Of a DNA stretch of 64,000 nt, positions 48,704 through 59,930 are shown piece by piece (the first letter of the stretch is position 1; each line of letters opens with the position of its first letter). The position numbers were made by a program, and so were the translations under genes. The notes below the pieces were generated by a model. The model ran no database searches. It saw only the letters and a program-made list of their open reading frames with translations, and was not told the origin of the DNA. The DNA comes from Phlebiopsis flavidoalba (lineage: Eukaryota; Basidiomycota; Agaricomycetes; Polyporales; Phanerochaetaceae), in assembly GCA_035772785.1 (NCBI GenBank), contig JAOCPU010000026.1, positions 310,001-374,000 on the forward strand, written 5' to 3'.

Positions 48704-49156
48704 ATCTCACTACGTACCTGCCTGATCCACTTTATGGGAGATCATACCTTATCGGTGCGGGGCGGACGTGTTGCGTGCTGTCAACCGCCATGAATAGTCC
48801 TCATTGCATGACTCTACCTTCGGAGGCGGTGAACCTTGAGGCATACTCGAGGCTGGGTCGGGCTGGCATGTTAGTCAGCATTAACCCCCGCTTACTTGGC
48901 TTGGCTTTATCGGAGCTTTAGGTTTGATTACCTTGGGATCAGACTCCGATCATTTTATGTTACTCTTTTTGGGGCTCCGACTCAGGGCGGGCGGAAGCAG
49001 AGTCAGGAAAGGGCTCCTTGGGTGCCGCATCTTTAACCGCGACCACATGCTCCCTTACTGCGTATATCTATCTACTTGCCCATGACCTTTCGCTAACTCT
49101 TTGCAATCATCCGGCTCCCGTTCTGACTCGGGGCGAACGCCCACAAGACCCAATAC
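48704..49156. other. Intergenic, nothing recognised
   Basis: Both flanking genes are on the plus strand, so the upstream gene's 3' end and the downstream promoter lie here. No repeat or RNA signal was noticed. Confidence 0.4.
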
Positions 49157-51041
49157 TTGACCATGAATTCTCCACCAATGCGCAGGGTCCACCGCAAGCG
49201 AATCTCAGCTTTGCGGTTATCCTCAGACTCTGCCGTAACTACTTTACCCGTCTATACATCGCCGAACCTGCAGCAAAGGCAGTTTGTCCTCGTTGACGAC
49301 CCGACAGACCTACCTCCGGAGTACCCAGACAGCGCGGAAGAGGCAGACGAAGACACAAGTGAGGACGACGAGTCTCAAATCCTCTACGCAGCCCCACCCT
49401 CGCATCCGTTGACCTGCCCTCCGCGGCGAGCACGGCGACCATTGGGATCATCCTCGTCACGCATAAAGTCGCGACGCAGTGCCTCTACTGACCCTTACCT
49501 CGACTCACTACTTGCACGCAGTGTACACGCCCTAGAGATGTCGAATGCGCTTTTGCAGTCGTCTATGTCTACGCGAAAGCGACGCTCAGCAACGTGCTCT
49601 CGGGCGGCCCAGTCGGCGAAGATGCTTCATTAGAAGCACACGCACGTAATCTTACGTCGAGGATCACCAAAGAGAGCAATTGGAAGTCGGACCTGGATCA
49701 GATATCGGCTGGCGGGAGGGGCTATTTGAGAGCGCGAGAGCCGGTGGGTGGCGAGTCGAGTCGCTTGTCCGAGGATAGCACCAGCCAGAGCCTGCCCGCT
49801 TCCAGCTCTATGTCGTCAGTGGGCAGAACGGATAGCCAGAAACACATAGAAGAAGGCCCTCCCTGGACCTACGGAACGCTAGCCTCAACCTCTCTGCCCA
49901 CGACCGCAACGACCTGATTGCCCCTCCACCTCGAGCCCTCACGATGTACATAGACACATCCGACGACCCCTCCTCGATAACCTTACCGCCCACCCTCGGT
50001 CTTCGCTCTTCTCGCCATATACCCACTCCCCTCCCCTTGGAAACCTCCCACAAACGACCCTTCCTTCTACATGACGTCGGTTCAGAAAGTGACTTGCCCC
50101 GACGTGCAATCGACATCCTCTCCTCCGTCGCAGGCCCTACACGGTCTCGTTCAGGGTCTACGTCATTAGCCGGTTTCACCATCTTCTTTCACTCCTTCGC
50201 CGGGGATCCAGTAGTGCAAAGCACCTCTACTATCACCCGAAAGTCGCGACGCGCAAGCTCCCCGCGTCTCGGCACATCACGATCGCAAAGTCAAGACTCT
50301 GCGAACAGGTCTCCCGCGTCCGCACGGCGGATATGGGACACCCCACCTATCATCGAACTGCCGTCAGCCTCGAGCTCTTCATCTTCGGAAGACCTACACG
50401 TCGACGGACAGTATCATACCTACGGACATCCTCGAAAACAACCCGTTGTCCCCGGAGAAGCAGAAAGAGAGGAGGCATCACGACCCTCCTTCCTTCGACC
50501 GCCTCCTGTTGCACCCGTCGCAGACGCATCAACAACAACCGCACACGTCTCGAAACTGTACACCAAAGGCCGGCACACATCATCCACGCGCCCACCCAGT
50601 CCCCCTCGCCATTCCGCGCTCAAAGGGCGGAGCGGCCGATCCGCACCCCCGACACCCACATCCCCACCCCGCGCTCTCGCTCAGCAGCAGCTGGCTGAGC
50701 GTATCGGACGCGATGGGCATATTACACCGCGTCCGGACGGTCCACGCCGAACCGCGTGTCCTTCATCGAGCCGCCCGAGTCAAGTAACAAGGGCGGGAAG
50801 GACAAGTCGTGCGTTGCGCTCGCGCTCGCGTTCGCGGTCGAGGCGAAAGGGCAAGGGCAGGGCGGGTGAGAGCGACTCGAGCGATGCGCCCTCTGGGTGG
50901 CTGTCTTGGCTCATCGGGCCGTCGACGCTCAGTGGCTCGAATGTGCCGTCGTATGTGCGGCATGAGGAGCGTCGCGCTTCGGCTTGGTCGCCGAGAAACT
51001 CGGGGTTTGGTAGCGGGGGCATCGAGGAGTGGGGTGTTTGA
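49157..51041 (+). CDS. Ser/Arg/Pro-rich hypothetical protein
   Basis: The function is unknown. It reads as an essentially intronless gene with a few slips. The N-terminus MTMNSPPMRRVHRKRISALR leads to FVLVDDPTDLPPEYPDSAEE and an acidic run (ADEDTSEDDES). A conserved-looking helix follows (SLLARSVHALEMSNALLQSS), then LTSRITKESNWKSDLDQI. A long disordered part is rich in Ser, Pro, Arg and Thr. The end has ALRSRSRSRSRRKGKGRAGE, GWLSWLIGPSTLSGSNVPSY and NSGFGSGGIEEWGV. Frame slips near 49.58, 49.73 and 49.86 kb disrupt the first third; from 49944 to 51041 it is one clean 365-codon frame. The RS dipeptides and basic patches suggest a nuclear or cytoskeletal partner role, but this is inference. Confidence 0.65.
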
Positions 51042-51455
51042 TGTGGTATGTGTACTCACTTGAAACGAAAGCTGGGCTTTACTTAACTCTGGCACATTAG
51101 CTTTTCTAGTTAATATTTCTGCTTTTACTTGCATATACTCGTATGCATCGCTATTACGACCTTTTGTCTAGATGACACTTCATTGCAAGGCTTGCTTTCT
51201 GGGATGTCCGGACCGGATATTTGTTGCATTTGTATCACTATCTATACCTCAGTGCTATTTTTCGCCAACTACTACATTTCTTTGCATCGTATCATGAAAA
51301 TACGTTGGAGACAGCTGTCATGAGTTTTTTTTGGTCATCAAAAGATTGAAGTCACGAGTTTGGAATAAAGTTGAGGATATGAAGCGCAGGGGCACGGTCA
51401 ACCCCGGACGCGTTCGGGGCGGAATTCGCCTTCAGTCTGCCTCTCACTCGGTACA

Positions 51456-53034
51456 ATGTCCGCGAAGACATGGCTACGCTCAACAGCACGCACGATACAG
51501 ACGCATAGTAAGATATGCCAACATATGCTGTCTCTTACCGTCATTCACGCATCCGCAGGCGCGTCATGTAGACTTTTACTCTACGAAGCCTCCGAGACCG
51601 ACGTGGTGGTCGCTAAATTCCTCCTCCGAAACTGGACTTGCGCGGAATATGCGACAACATCGCTGCTAAAACCCACAATATTGCGGTCCGCAAGGCTCTT
51701 CTTCCACCTGATGCTGCTGAGCGCATCGCGAGCTTGCACGCGGAGGAGCGGAGGGTACAGCAGGAGATCAGCCAGGCGCGGCACGAACGCAGTGTCCTCG
51801 GTAAGTCCCTGGTCAAGTCAAAAGACGCGGCTGCGCTGGAGAAAGCGGCGAAGATGAAGGTGCACCTGAAAGAGCTAGAGGACGAGACAGCAGGAGCTCG
51901 TGGGCCAGATCCAGACGTTGGCGTTGAGGATACCGAACGACACACATCACCCGACTCGCCTGTCGGGCCTGAACCGAATGCAAAGGTTCTGTCGACACAG
52001 GGCCTTCCGCTACATGCGGCAGACAAGAATAGGGACCCACCTGGCTATCGCGCGGGAGCTCGAGCTCGTGGACTTGGAAGCAGGCGCGGTCACAACCGGC
52101 TCGTCGTGGTACTACCTCACGAACGAGGGCGCGCTGCTCGAAATGGCGCTAGTCAACTACTCATACTCAATCGCAATCGCGCACGGCTTCAAGCCCGTAA
52201 CAACACCAGACGTCGTACGCACGGGAACTCGCAGCGCGGTGTGGCTTCCAGCCGCGCGACCGCGACGAGGACAAGGTCTCGCAAATGTACCACGTCTCCA
52301 ACGTCCTCGCGCCGCCCGACGCCGGCTCTGCGCGGCACCACGAACTTGTTCTCGCAGGAACGGCTGAGATCCCGCTGGGGGGCATGTTTGCTAACAAGCA
52401 GATACCCCGCGCCGCGCTCCCGCAGAAGGTCGTTGGCCTCGGACACGCGTTTCGCGCTGAAGCGGGTGCGCGCGGTGCGGACACGCGTGGGCTGTACCGT
52501 GTACACCAGTTCACGAAGCTTGAGCTCTTTGCGGTCACTGCGCCGGACCAGAGCGAGGCGATGATGGACGAGTTCAAGAGCTTGCAGATCAAACTATTTG
52601 AAAGTCTCGGGTTGTCATTCCGGTGAGAGCACTTTCTTGATTTATTCATGAGATGGTATTGATCATTCGCAGTGTTCTCGATATGCCAACGGAAGAGCTG
52701 GGTGCGTCAGCCTACCGCAAGTACGACATCGAAGCGTGGATGCCTGGCCGGAACGCATGGGCGAGATTTCGTCCACCTCCAACTGCACGGATTACCAAGC
52801 TCGCCGGTTGAACATCCGCTCAAAAGACAGGGTCGAGGGGCAAGGAGACACCCTCCCTTACCTACACACACTCAAACGGAACCGCGGTCGCTGTGCCTCG
52901 ACTGATCGTCGCGCTGTTGGAAAAACGGTGCATGCTACAACGAAGCTGGCGCGCTGGAAGCCATCAGCCTTCCAAAGGTGTTGCGGCCGTTCTGGATTAG
53001 CGGTTTGAAGCGCAATATCATACGCTGGCATTAA
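51456..53034 (+). CDS. Seryl-tRNA synthetase, mitochondrial type
   Basis: This class II synthetase charges tRNA-Ser with serine. The N-terminus [17 protein letters not shown] is basic, Ser/Thr-rich and lacks acids, like a mitochondrial presequence. The tRNA-binding coiled coil follows ([58 protein letters not shown]). The catalytic core has [40 protein letters not shown], motif 2 [20 protein letters not shown] followed by [31 protein letters not shown] and motif 3 [18 protein letters not shown]. The C-terminus [17 protein letters not shown] ends at TAA 53032-53034. An intron separates 52.62 and 52.67 kb. Slips occur in the coiled coil and near 52.05 and 52.76 kb. Its 3' end is 117 bases from that of the next, convergent gene. 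Confidence 0.92.
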
Positions 53035-53151
53035 CCAGTTTTATCGGATACTACTTGCCACTGCTCGAACGATGCGAAATCACCACGGGAAGCCGCTGCA
53101 GATTAGATGGCGAGCATTCGGTATGTTACAGAAGACATCGACTTGCCGCGA

Positions 53152-55849
53152 TCACAAAGAGGGGTCAAAAGGCGCAAATGCCGTCTTAAACTGTTGCGCA
53201 TCCTGTCGGTCGTCATCCTCGGATTGCGCGCAGTCCTTCCAGTCAAACCGCTCCGGGATGCCCAAGAGCGACACGAGCACTTGTCTGTTGGATCGGATAG
53301 TTAGCGCGTAGGCACCGTGTAATTGCCAACGGAATCCTCACCTGCCAAATTGTATACTGAACGGAAGCCCATCCTTCATCCAATGCACCAAATGCCGCCC
53401 ATCCGGCAAGTCCACCTTGAAATACCCGCGATCGCCAGGGCCCGTCTCGGTAGTGACATCCCAAACTCGAACTCCACGCCCGTCCGCGCGCCCTCCTGCT
53501 GGAACGCCGCCGCAACTGCGTCGGCAGAGACGCTGCTGGGCACCGGCACGACCTGGACGTGCGCGTGCCCGCCCTTGGCGCCTCAGCCGACCGACCTCGA
53601 ACGCGACGGCGTGCGCGCCGTGTTTGGCGTACAGCGCGTGCAGCGCGGCCTTGTACCGCGCTGTCTCGTCCACGATGGGGCCCGCGAGGTCGCCGGGGAT
53701 CGTCGCGTAGGTCGGGTAGTGCGTGATGGGCACGATGAGGACGTGACCGCCCCCTGGCACCGAGGGGACGCGCGCGGCGGGGTATTCAGAGGCGTTGTGG
53801 GTTGGGACAATTTGGCCCTTGGGTAGTGTGACATAGCATTCGGTTCCGATGGAAACGATGAGGTGTTTCCTGAGGTGATGTCAGCTCGTCCATAGCAGAG
53901 TTGGATAGGAAGACGGCCACTCACGCGAGATTTGGGTTTGAGAGACAGAACCAGCACGAATCCGCTATACGGATGACATGAGCAAAATCGTTTCGTGCGG
54001 AAATGCCAACACGCACGGGCAATCTCTTTCACTGGGTGCCTTGGGCCGCCCCTCGGCTTCGAATTTGCAGAGGGACAGTCTTGTATGTAATGGTTTTCAC
54101 TCCCGCACGCTCTGCAGACATACCCTTCTCGAGGCTTTTTTGCCGCCTGTATCGCCAACAGCGTTCTTGACGGGGACAGTCGCGCACGAAGTGATCGGTC
54201 TACCAGGCCGGATTGTTTCAGTGCCAGTGCCAGACATTCAAAATGCTATAGAAGCACTCACGCCTTTGCATACTTTGCAAACATAGCCTTCGTGCGGCTT
54301 GGCGCGATCTGGACAGTCGGATATAAAATGCTGAACCACGATACACTCAGGTCAGACTGGTAGGTCCCCTGCAAGGGCTGGACCGTCGACGTACATCTTC
54401 TGACTCGCAGATTTTGCATTTGTAGCCCGGTGGCGGTTTACCAGGCTCACCGCTCTCTGTACCCTAGTCGTCAATACGTGCAGGGGACTGGAAGGAAGAA
54501 GTCCTACGTACCGGTTCTACTCCGCTTGTTGGCCCCCTTGACAGTCCCCCATCGGAAGTTCTCTCCAGCGTCGTCAACGTGCATCGGCCGCTTTTGACCA
54601 TGGTACAAACGCGCTCAGTAAACGGGTTCTTGGTCGCATTTGCGGGTCTTGGAGGCGGCGGTGTTGTTGGTGTCTGTGGCGCGATTGAGAACGCATAGAA
54701 CCACTAAATGAGCTGGTCAGTACTGGGTCTTCAGAAATTCGAAGAAAAAATAGCACGTACGCGTTGTTTCTTTCCCGACTCCGGCGTCCGTCCAAATGAA
54801 CCCAAGCTCACGAATCTTCATGACTCTCCCATTCTCGTCGTCCCATACCACCTGGCTCCCGCTCCCAGAACAGGGGTACGTCGGTCGCGCTCGCGCCACC
54901 ACCCGCAACGAAGTGGTATCTCGGTTTTGTGCGCCGTACAACCTCGGATACAGGGTCCGCACCCGCAGGCGAGGGGAAAGATGGTGACGGCTGAGGGGCG
55001 GAGGGAATGCGGTGATATTTGAAGGGAAGGTGTTTGTGAGGAGGATGTCGATGTTTTGCGAGCTGGCGGCGTGGAAGCTTTGATTGCTGCTAGGGAGCCG
55101 TAAGTGTTGTCTTTCGCTTTGGAAGATGTCGCAGTTTGCGTCATGGGCGTTTGATATAAGTTTCTCGACTGTGAGGTTCGTGAAGTATGGCGACGTGTAG
55201 CCCTATAGTATAATGTTGAACAGTGCGGTAAGAGGGAGAGACGCATACACTCACATGGACTGACTCGGAAGTCGAGTATAGGTTTGGCTCGAAGACACCC
55301 TCCAAGGCAGGCTACCCGAAGTCCGTGTGCGGTCGTCATAAACCCCGGACTTGTCTAGAAAGAACAGTCAAGAACGCCTCCGATACTTTCGGCGCGGTAC
55401 TCACGGAGTAAGAAGACGTTCTTCGACAATTGACCGCCCGCCTTTGCAAACCTTTCAATGACCGGTGGTGGCAACGCATGCTCTCCTTGCATAATGAAGC
55501 ATTCCAGAGGAGCTATAGTTTTTGTGTAAGAGACCAATTCCCCGCGACAGCACCAGCACTCACCATCCAGTGTTCCATTCAGAAGCTGCATAACATCATC
55601 GTCATCCTTGTACTCTTCCCCCTCATCCTTTGGTGGTCCGAAGAAGTCTCCTGTACAAAGCACAAGGTCAAACTTGCCATGCTTTGCGTCAATGGCCTGG
55701 ATCTTGCTGAACAGCTCGCGGATAGCTCCTGCAGCAGACCCTACGGTAAGCCTGGTACGAAACAGCAATAAGTACGTTTATTCCCACCGCTTGAGCACCG
55801 AGAGAGCGTACACTTTCACGTTTGTGGTTGTTGGTGTCGCGGTGGACAT
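53152..55849 (-). CDS. CWF19-like protein (CWF19L1/Drn1 type) with zinc knuckles
   Basis: Relatives bind the lariat-debranching enzyme or spliceosome and share a metallophosphatase-like N-terminus. The start MSTATPTTTNVKV at 55849 is followed by a ~60-nt intron and LTVGSAAGAIRELFSKIQAI, FDLVLCTGDFFGPP, ECFIMQGEHALPPPVIERFA and LSKNVFLL. Next are YFTNLTVEKLISNA, IDILLTNTFP and VWDDENGRV. Three CCHC knuckles follow at 54.43-54.05 kb (CKICESED-HFISDC; VCK...DHFVRDC; CRACGSENHYIQDC). The CwfJ C-terminal domain has GTECYVTLPKGQIVPTH-like text, VPGGGHVLIVPITHYPTYAT, HAVAFEVGRL, GHAHVQVVPVPS and finally CAQSEDDDRQDAQQFKTAFA with PFDPSL, TGA at 53154-53152. Some slips occur, but the C-terminal exon is clean. 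Confidence 0.88.
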
Positions 55850-56532
55850 GGCGGGTCCAGTTTCAAGCGATCAAATGCGCCTTGCGCGTCTTCGCGTGGC
55901 GCGTGCGGCTATGACGCTTACCACCATGTTCCCTCCAGGGAATATTTTGGTACACACCGACTACCTTCTCCCTTACATTGAACAAATCACTCTTTCAATC
56001 CACATCATCGAAATACACGACAATCTCTACAAACGCACCGGGCCCCGCTATACGCAGCGGCGGGCCGACTAATTCGAATCCCATGGGGATAAAGCCACTG
56101 CATTACACAACATTGCTTCGGGCTCGCTCACAGGCGGGCACGACGTTAGTCAGTGAGTAAATGCACACAATCCCCGCCCGCGTCATCAGCAACATCTGCG
56201 CCCCGCGGGGAAACGGCGTCGAGCAGGTCCGCTATGTCTGGATTACCTAAGCCGAGTACGCAGAGGGCGTGCGAACGACTTCCTTCCGGAGGTGAAAAAA
56301 AGCCCAAAGTAGCAGGTTGTGTGGTTTGGCTCTGATGCGGTGACGAAGCGGGCTGGGGTCAGCAGACTGACGGGATTCCGAGCTGCTGAGTAAAGTTTCG
56401 TCAATCGAAAACACTTTCCGAAATGGATTACCCCCCCCCGGCGACATATATAACCTCGAGGGCCCCACGGCACCAAATCAAACATATCCATCCTCCACAT
56501 CCTCTCCGCGCATACGCCTCGCAATCGTCACC
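55850..56532. other. Intergenic, divergent promoters of CWF19-like and dehydrogenase genes
   Basis: Only short, compositionally biased frames are present. A run cccccccccc at 56431-56440 and a tatataacc element about 80 bases before the dehydrogenase start (56447-56455) could belong to its core promoter. Confidence 0.35.
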
Positions 56533-58109
56533 ATGTCCCCAGACCGTCCCCGAGACTATGAAGGCCGTCATCACGCAGGACGACCAGACCGCCTAAGGTG
56601 CTGGACGTTTCCTGTGCCTGAGATCGACGACGACGAGGTGCTCGTCAAGGTCGTCGCGATCGCGCAGAACCCGACCGACTGGAAACGTGCGTCTCCCGCC
56701 CGCTGGCCGCACAATAGAAGACAATAGATTCACCAATTAATCCGCTTTCATAGACGTCGTGAACTTCAAGCACGCCGGCACGATCAGCGGGCTGCGACTG
56801 GAGTGCGGTGCACGTCGTCAAGTCGGCAACGAAACGTCGCGCAGCGACGCAACCAGTCGGCGACCACGTCCGCGGGCTTTGTGCACGGCGGGACATATAC
56901 CGACCGCGGCGCGTTTGCCGAATACGTCAAGACCCACCGCTGAGCTCGCATGGCAAGTGCCCCGCAGGACTGTCGCACGAGGGCGCGGCTACGAATGGGC
57001 TGCTCGTGAGTGTCGATACGCTGTGTCTGCCTGGGCAATTACTCGAGCAGGTATGTCAAGGTTCTGGACGGGCCGTGCAGGCGCTATTCCATCCCCGACG
57101 ACGGTTGGGGCCTTGTTGAGCCGCCCAAGCAAGTTGAAAAGGAGTAATGATGGGTGCTCGTGTACGGCGGAAGCGGTGAGTTGCCCAAAGGAACACAAAG
57201 GGACCGTCTGCTCCGGTCCTGTGAGACTGAGTGAAGAAACGCCAGGTCGTCGTCGGCATGTTTGCCATCCAGCTCGCACACGCGCCGCAGGCTACAAGGT
57301 CGTCACGGACCGCCTCCTCGCGCAACCACGAGCTCGTCAAGTACTCTCTCGGCGCAGACGCCGTCTGTTTGACGTACGCGTCTCCTTTCCCTTCCCGTGT
57401 GCACCGCTCACGAGCCGCACGCAGTACAATTACCCCCAGCTCGATCGACAAGATCAAGGAGCTCACAAAATAATGCGCTCGTGGGGCCGTAGGCCTCGAC
57501 GCCCATCTCCGAGGTGTCCGCAGCAGAAATTTTAGCGTGCAGACCTTTGGCGCGAGCGGCGGCGAGCTCATCTCCATCCTCGGCCGCTACGTACGACGAG
57601 GCCGTGGCTCTACGGCCAGATTGTAACAGTGCTGCGTATGTTTTACACAGCTCTTAATGTTAGTGTCCATAGCGGACTCTACGTCGGAAGCTCGCTTTGG
57701 CTAACGTGCGGAAGACGCGTGACGCTATTTATTTAGTATATAGCGACGCTTTAATGGCTATTTCTTTCATGGTCTCAAACCATTTTTTACATTTCTTATG
57801 TATTTTCCATCAATTACGCGCTCCATTTCCTGGGCATAAGCGATCCATCTTTTTTATGTTCACTGTACGACTTTGCTGGAAGACCGTACCCGCCATATGG
57901 CGTCAAAGTGGGCGGAAAGACGCTGTGCGCGCACATGCGCATTTCCTGAAAAAGGTGACCGAGCTCGTCAGCGCAGGCCAGGTTACACCAAACCCGACGA
58001 AGCTCATCGAGGGGCGAAAAGGGCTCGACGGTGTATCCGCGGGGGCTTCCAGTACCTCAGGGAGGGCAAGGCCAGCGGCGAGAAGGTTGTGCACCGTGTG
58101 TCGACCTGA
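56533..58109 (+). CDS. Zinc-type alcohol dehydrogenase / trans-enoyl reductase-like oxidoreductase
   Basis: A member of the medium-chain dehydrogenase/reductase superfamily, NAD(P)H-dependent, probably acting on enoyl or quinone-like substrates. The start MSP...TMKAVITQDDQTA is followed by VPVPEIDDDEVLVKVVAIAQ with NPTDWK, an intron, DVVNFKHAGTISGCDWSG, VGNETSR, VGDHVAGFVHGGTY, GAFAEYVKT, ELAWHVPEGLSHEQAAT, WVLVYGGSSSVGMFAIQLAH, AAGYKVVT, NHELVKSLGADAV and FGASGGELISILG. The C-terminus reads FLKKVTELVSAGQVTPNPTK, LIEGGLDGV and GGFQYLREGKASGEKVVHRV, stop 58107-58109. GGSSSVG is the dinucleotide loop. No structural-zinc Cys cluster was seen, as in enoyl reductases. An AT-rich stretch (57.70-57.86 kb) splits the C-terminal third. 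Slips are common. Confidence 0.85.
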
Positions 58110-58177
58110 GGCGGCGCGGCTGCATGCTAAAATGTGTAATATAGATGTACGACATAAATCTAGCTGGGGCGACATCA

Positions 58178-59704
58178 TCACGAAAGCCGGTTGGCGGCTT
58201 CGTCGCGAGTGAGCACGTCTGCGCCCGTCTCTGTTATGAGGACCATATGTTCAGCCTGAGCAGCCCTCGCCCAGTTCTATCCGCGGTGAGTACGTCATAT
58301 TGTGAGAAAGTTTCATGTACGTACCGTAGATGACGTCGTCCACTCGGTCGTCGGCCGAAGTCATAAAATCACCCGCTTGAGCCTTTGATGACCGCAGGCT
58401 GCCAGGACTCGCCGTCAGTTGTGATCGAGCTGTGGCGTGAGATAGTAGCACGCACCTCGATCGTAAAGCAATTGGCCTGGCAACATGACGCCAGGCTCGT
58501 CGTTTACTACGCCGCGTGAGCCTCGTGCGTCTCTGTGGGATGAAATCTGAACGTACCGTCATGCCATATCCACAGGCGGTCGATGGAACAACGTCCCAAT
58601 ACCGTGTCCGGTGAAACCCGCGCAGATTGTGTAGTCCTTTGTCTTTTATGACCTCGCGGATGGCTTTGGCTATCCATTTAAAGTGTTTGCCGGGGGCCGC
58701 AGACTCGGATGCCCGCTTCCAGCGCTTCGTCTGTGACTTTGACGAGGTCGCGTCCAATGTCGTCCTGATCACAGGGGAACCGTTGTGAGGGCAGAAACAT
58801 GGTATTAGAGGGTGTTCACGTACGACGTTGCCGACGAGAAAGGTTTTAGATGTGTCTCCGTGGTACCCGTCTAGGTAGACGGTAATGTCAATATTGACGA
58901 TGTCTCCGTCCCGTAGCCGTCGTCTGATATGTATCAGTCTATTTTAGATATAAGAAAGCAAGTGAACGTACGTACCCATCCGGTATTCCATGGACGATAA
59001 CATTATTCACGCTGGTACAAGCACGACTTCGGGAACCCCGAATAGTGCAACGGGCGACGACGGATTACGCGCCGCTCGCGAGGATAAGGTTGTGCACATA
59101 GTTGTCGATCTCGTCCGTCGTGACGCCTTCCTACACTATTCAGAGACCCGTACACACGAGATTAATCTAGCACTCACCATGACAAGGCTTCCCGCCGAGT
59201 TCAGCACGCGCCCGCGCGAGCCCCGCCGCCCGCCCGCAAAAGCTTCTTCTCCGTCGACCCCGCGTCGCTGTGCCCAGCGCAATGCGCCCGTCTCCGGTCC
59301 ACGATTCGGTATTAAAGTGCCCCGTGTCCCTTGTAGAGTTGTTACTGCTCGCTCAGGGCGTCGCGTATGGTGGGCGGCAAAAATATGGGTTGTGGAGGGG
59401 AGAGGGCTCGCGCTGGAGTGGGAAGATCGGGTTTCGGGCATAAATGGGTCTTTGGGGACCGCCCCGATTATCGCGTATTCGCCGTCGTCGCTCGAGTCTG
59501 AATGTCCTCGTCCGTCTTCCGTTTGGGTTCCGTGCTCGCTGCGCGTGAGACGAAGCTACGGCCTGCGAGGGGATGAATTGCCATGGTCTTGTCGTGCGAG
59601 CCTTGCGGACAACAACGAGCCATACGGGCTGCACGCTGCAACGGCCAGTGGTGTCCGAAGAGAACGCCCGCTGCGTGCGCGACACGACGCAGCGCAGCCT
59701 GCAT
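58178..59704 (-). CDS. Methionine aminopeptidase type 1, probably mitochondrial
   Basis: It removes the initiator methionine with a two-metal centre. A start at 59704 gives MQAALRRVAHAAGVLFGHHW, a basic amphipathic leader like a presequence. Then come VPKDPFMPETRSS, a HIFAAPPYA-like segment, GVTTDEIDNYVHNLILASGA (about 59.1 kb), SVNNVIVHGIPDG with the substrate-binding His, IVNIDITVYLDGYHGDTSKT with FLVGN containing two metal-ligand Asp, CGPRKHFKWIAKAI, GYTICAGFTGHGIG with the ligand His, and finally SAQAEHMVLITETGADVLTR with DEAANRLS, TGA at 58180-58178. Introns of about 50-60 nt separate most blocks. One-base slips are present. The 3' end is 68 bases from the convergent dehydrogenase stop. 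Confidence 0.9.
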
Positions 59705-59930
59705 ATAGCCAGTAATTTTGAGGAATTTCGGTGATGGTGTGTGGCAATGAGGACGTGGACGCCCGGCACCCAAAGACCCTGATCGCCGTGTCGGCCTTTT
59801 TCTCACCTCTGACACTCCCGCATATTGGTGACGAGCATGGTCGGCACCATGGCCGACTTGGCCCATTAAAAACTAGCCTCACCATCCCAAGTCCATCTCG
59901 TTCACCATCCATTGTCCTAACCACCACCCA
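59705..59930. promoter_or_regulatory. Shared divergent promoter of MetAP and SDR genes
   Basis: A stretch of about 226 bases separates two outward-facing start codons. No specific element could be identified, so the assignment rests on geometry. Confidence 0.35.

Noticed and set aside
56069..56085. aattcgaatccc as a tRNA B box
   Set aside because: There is no matching A box or cloverleaf within 90 bases upstream, on either strand.
59136..59441. Gly/Arg-rich minus-strand frame as a separate gene
   Set aside because: It is another frame of the methionine aminopeptidase N-terminal region, where conserved text appears in the alternate frame.
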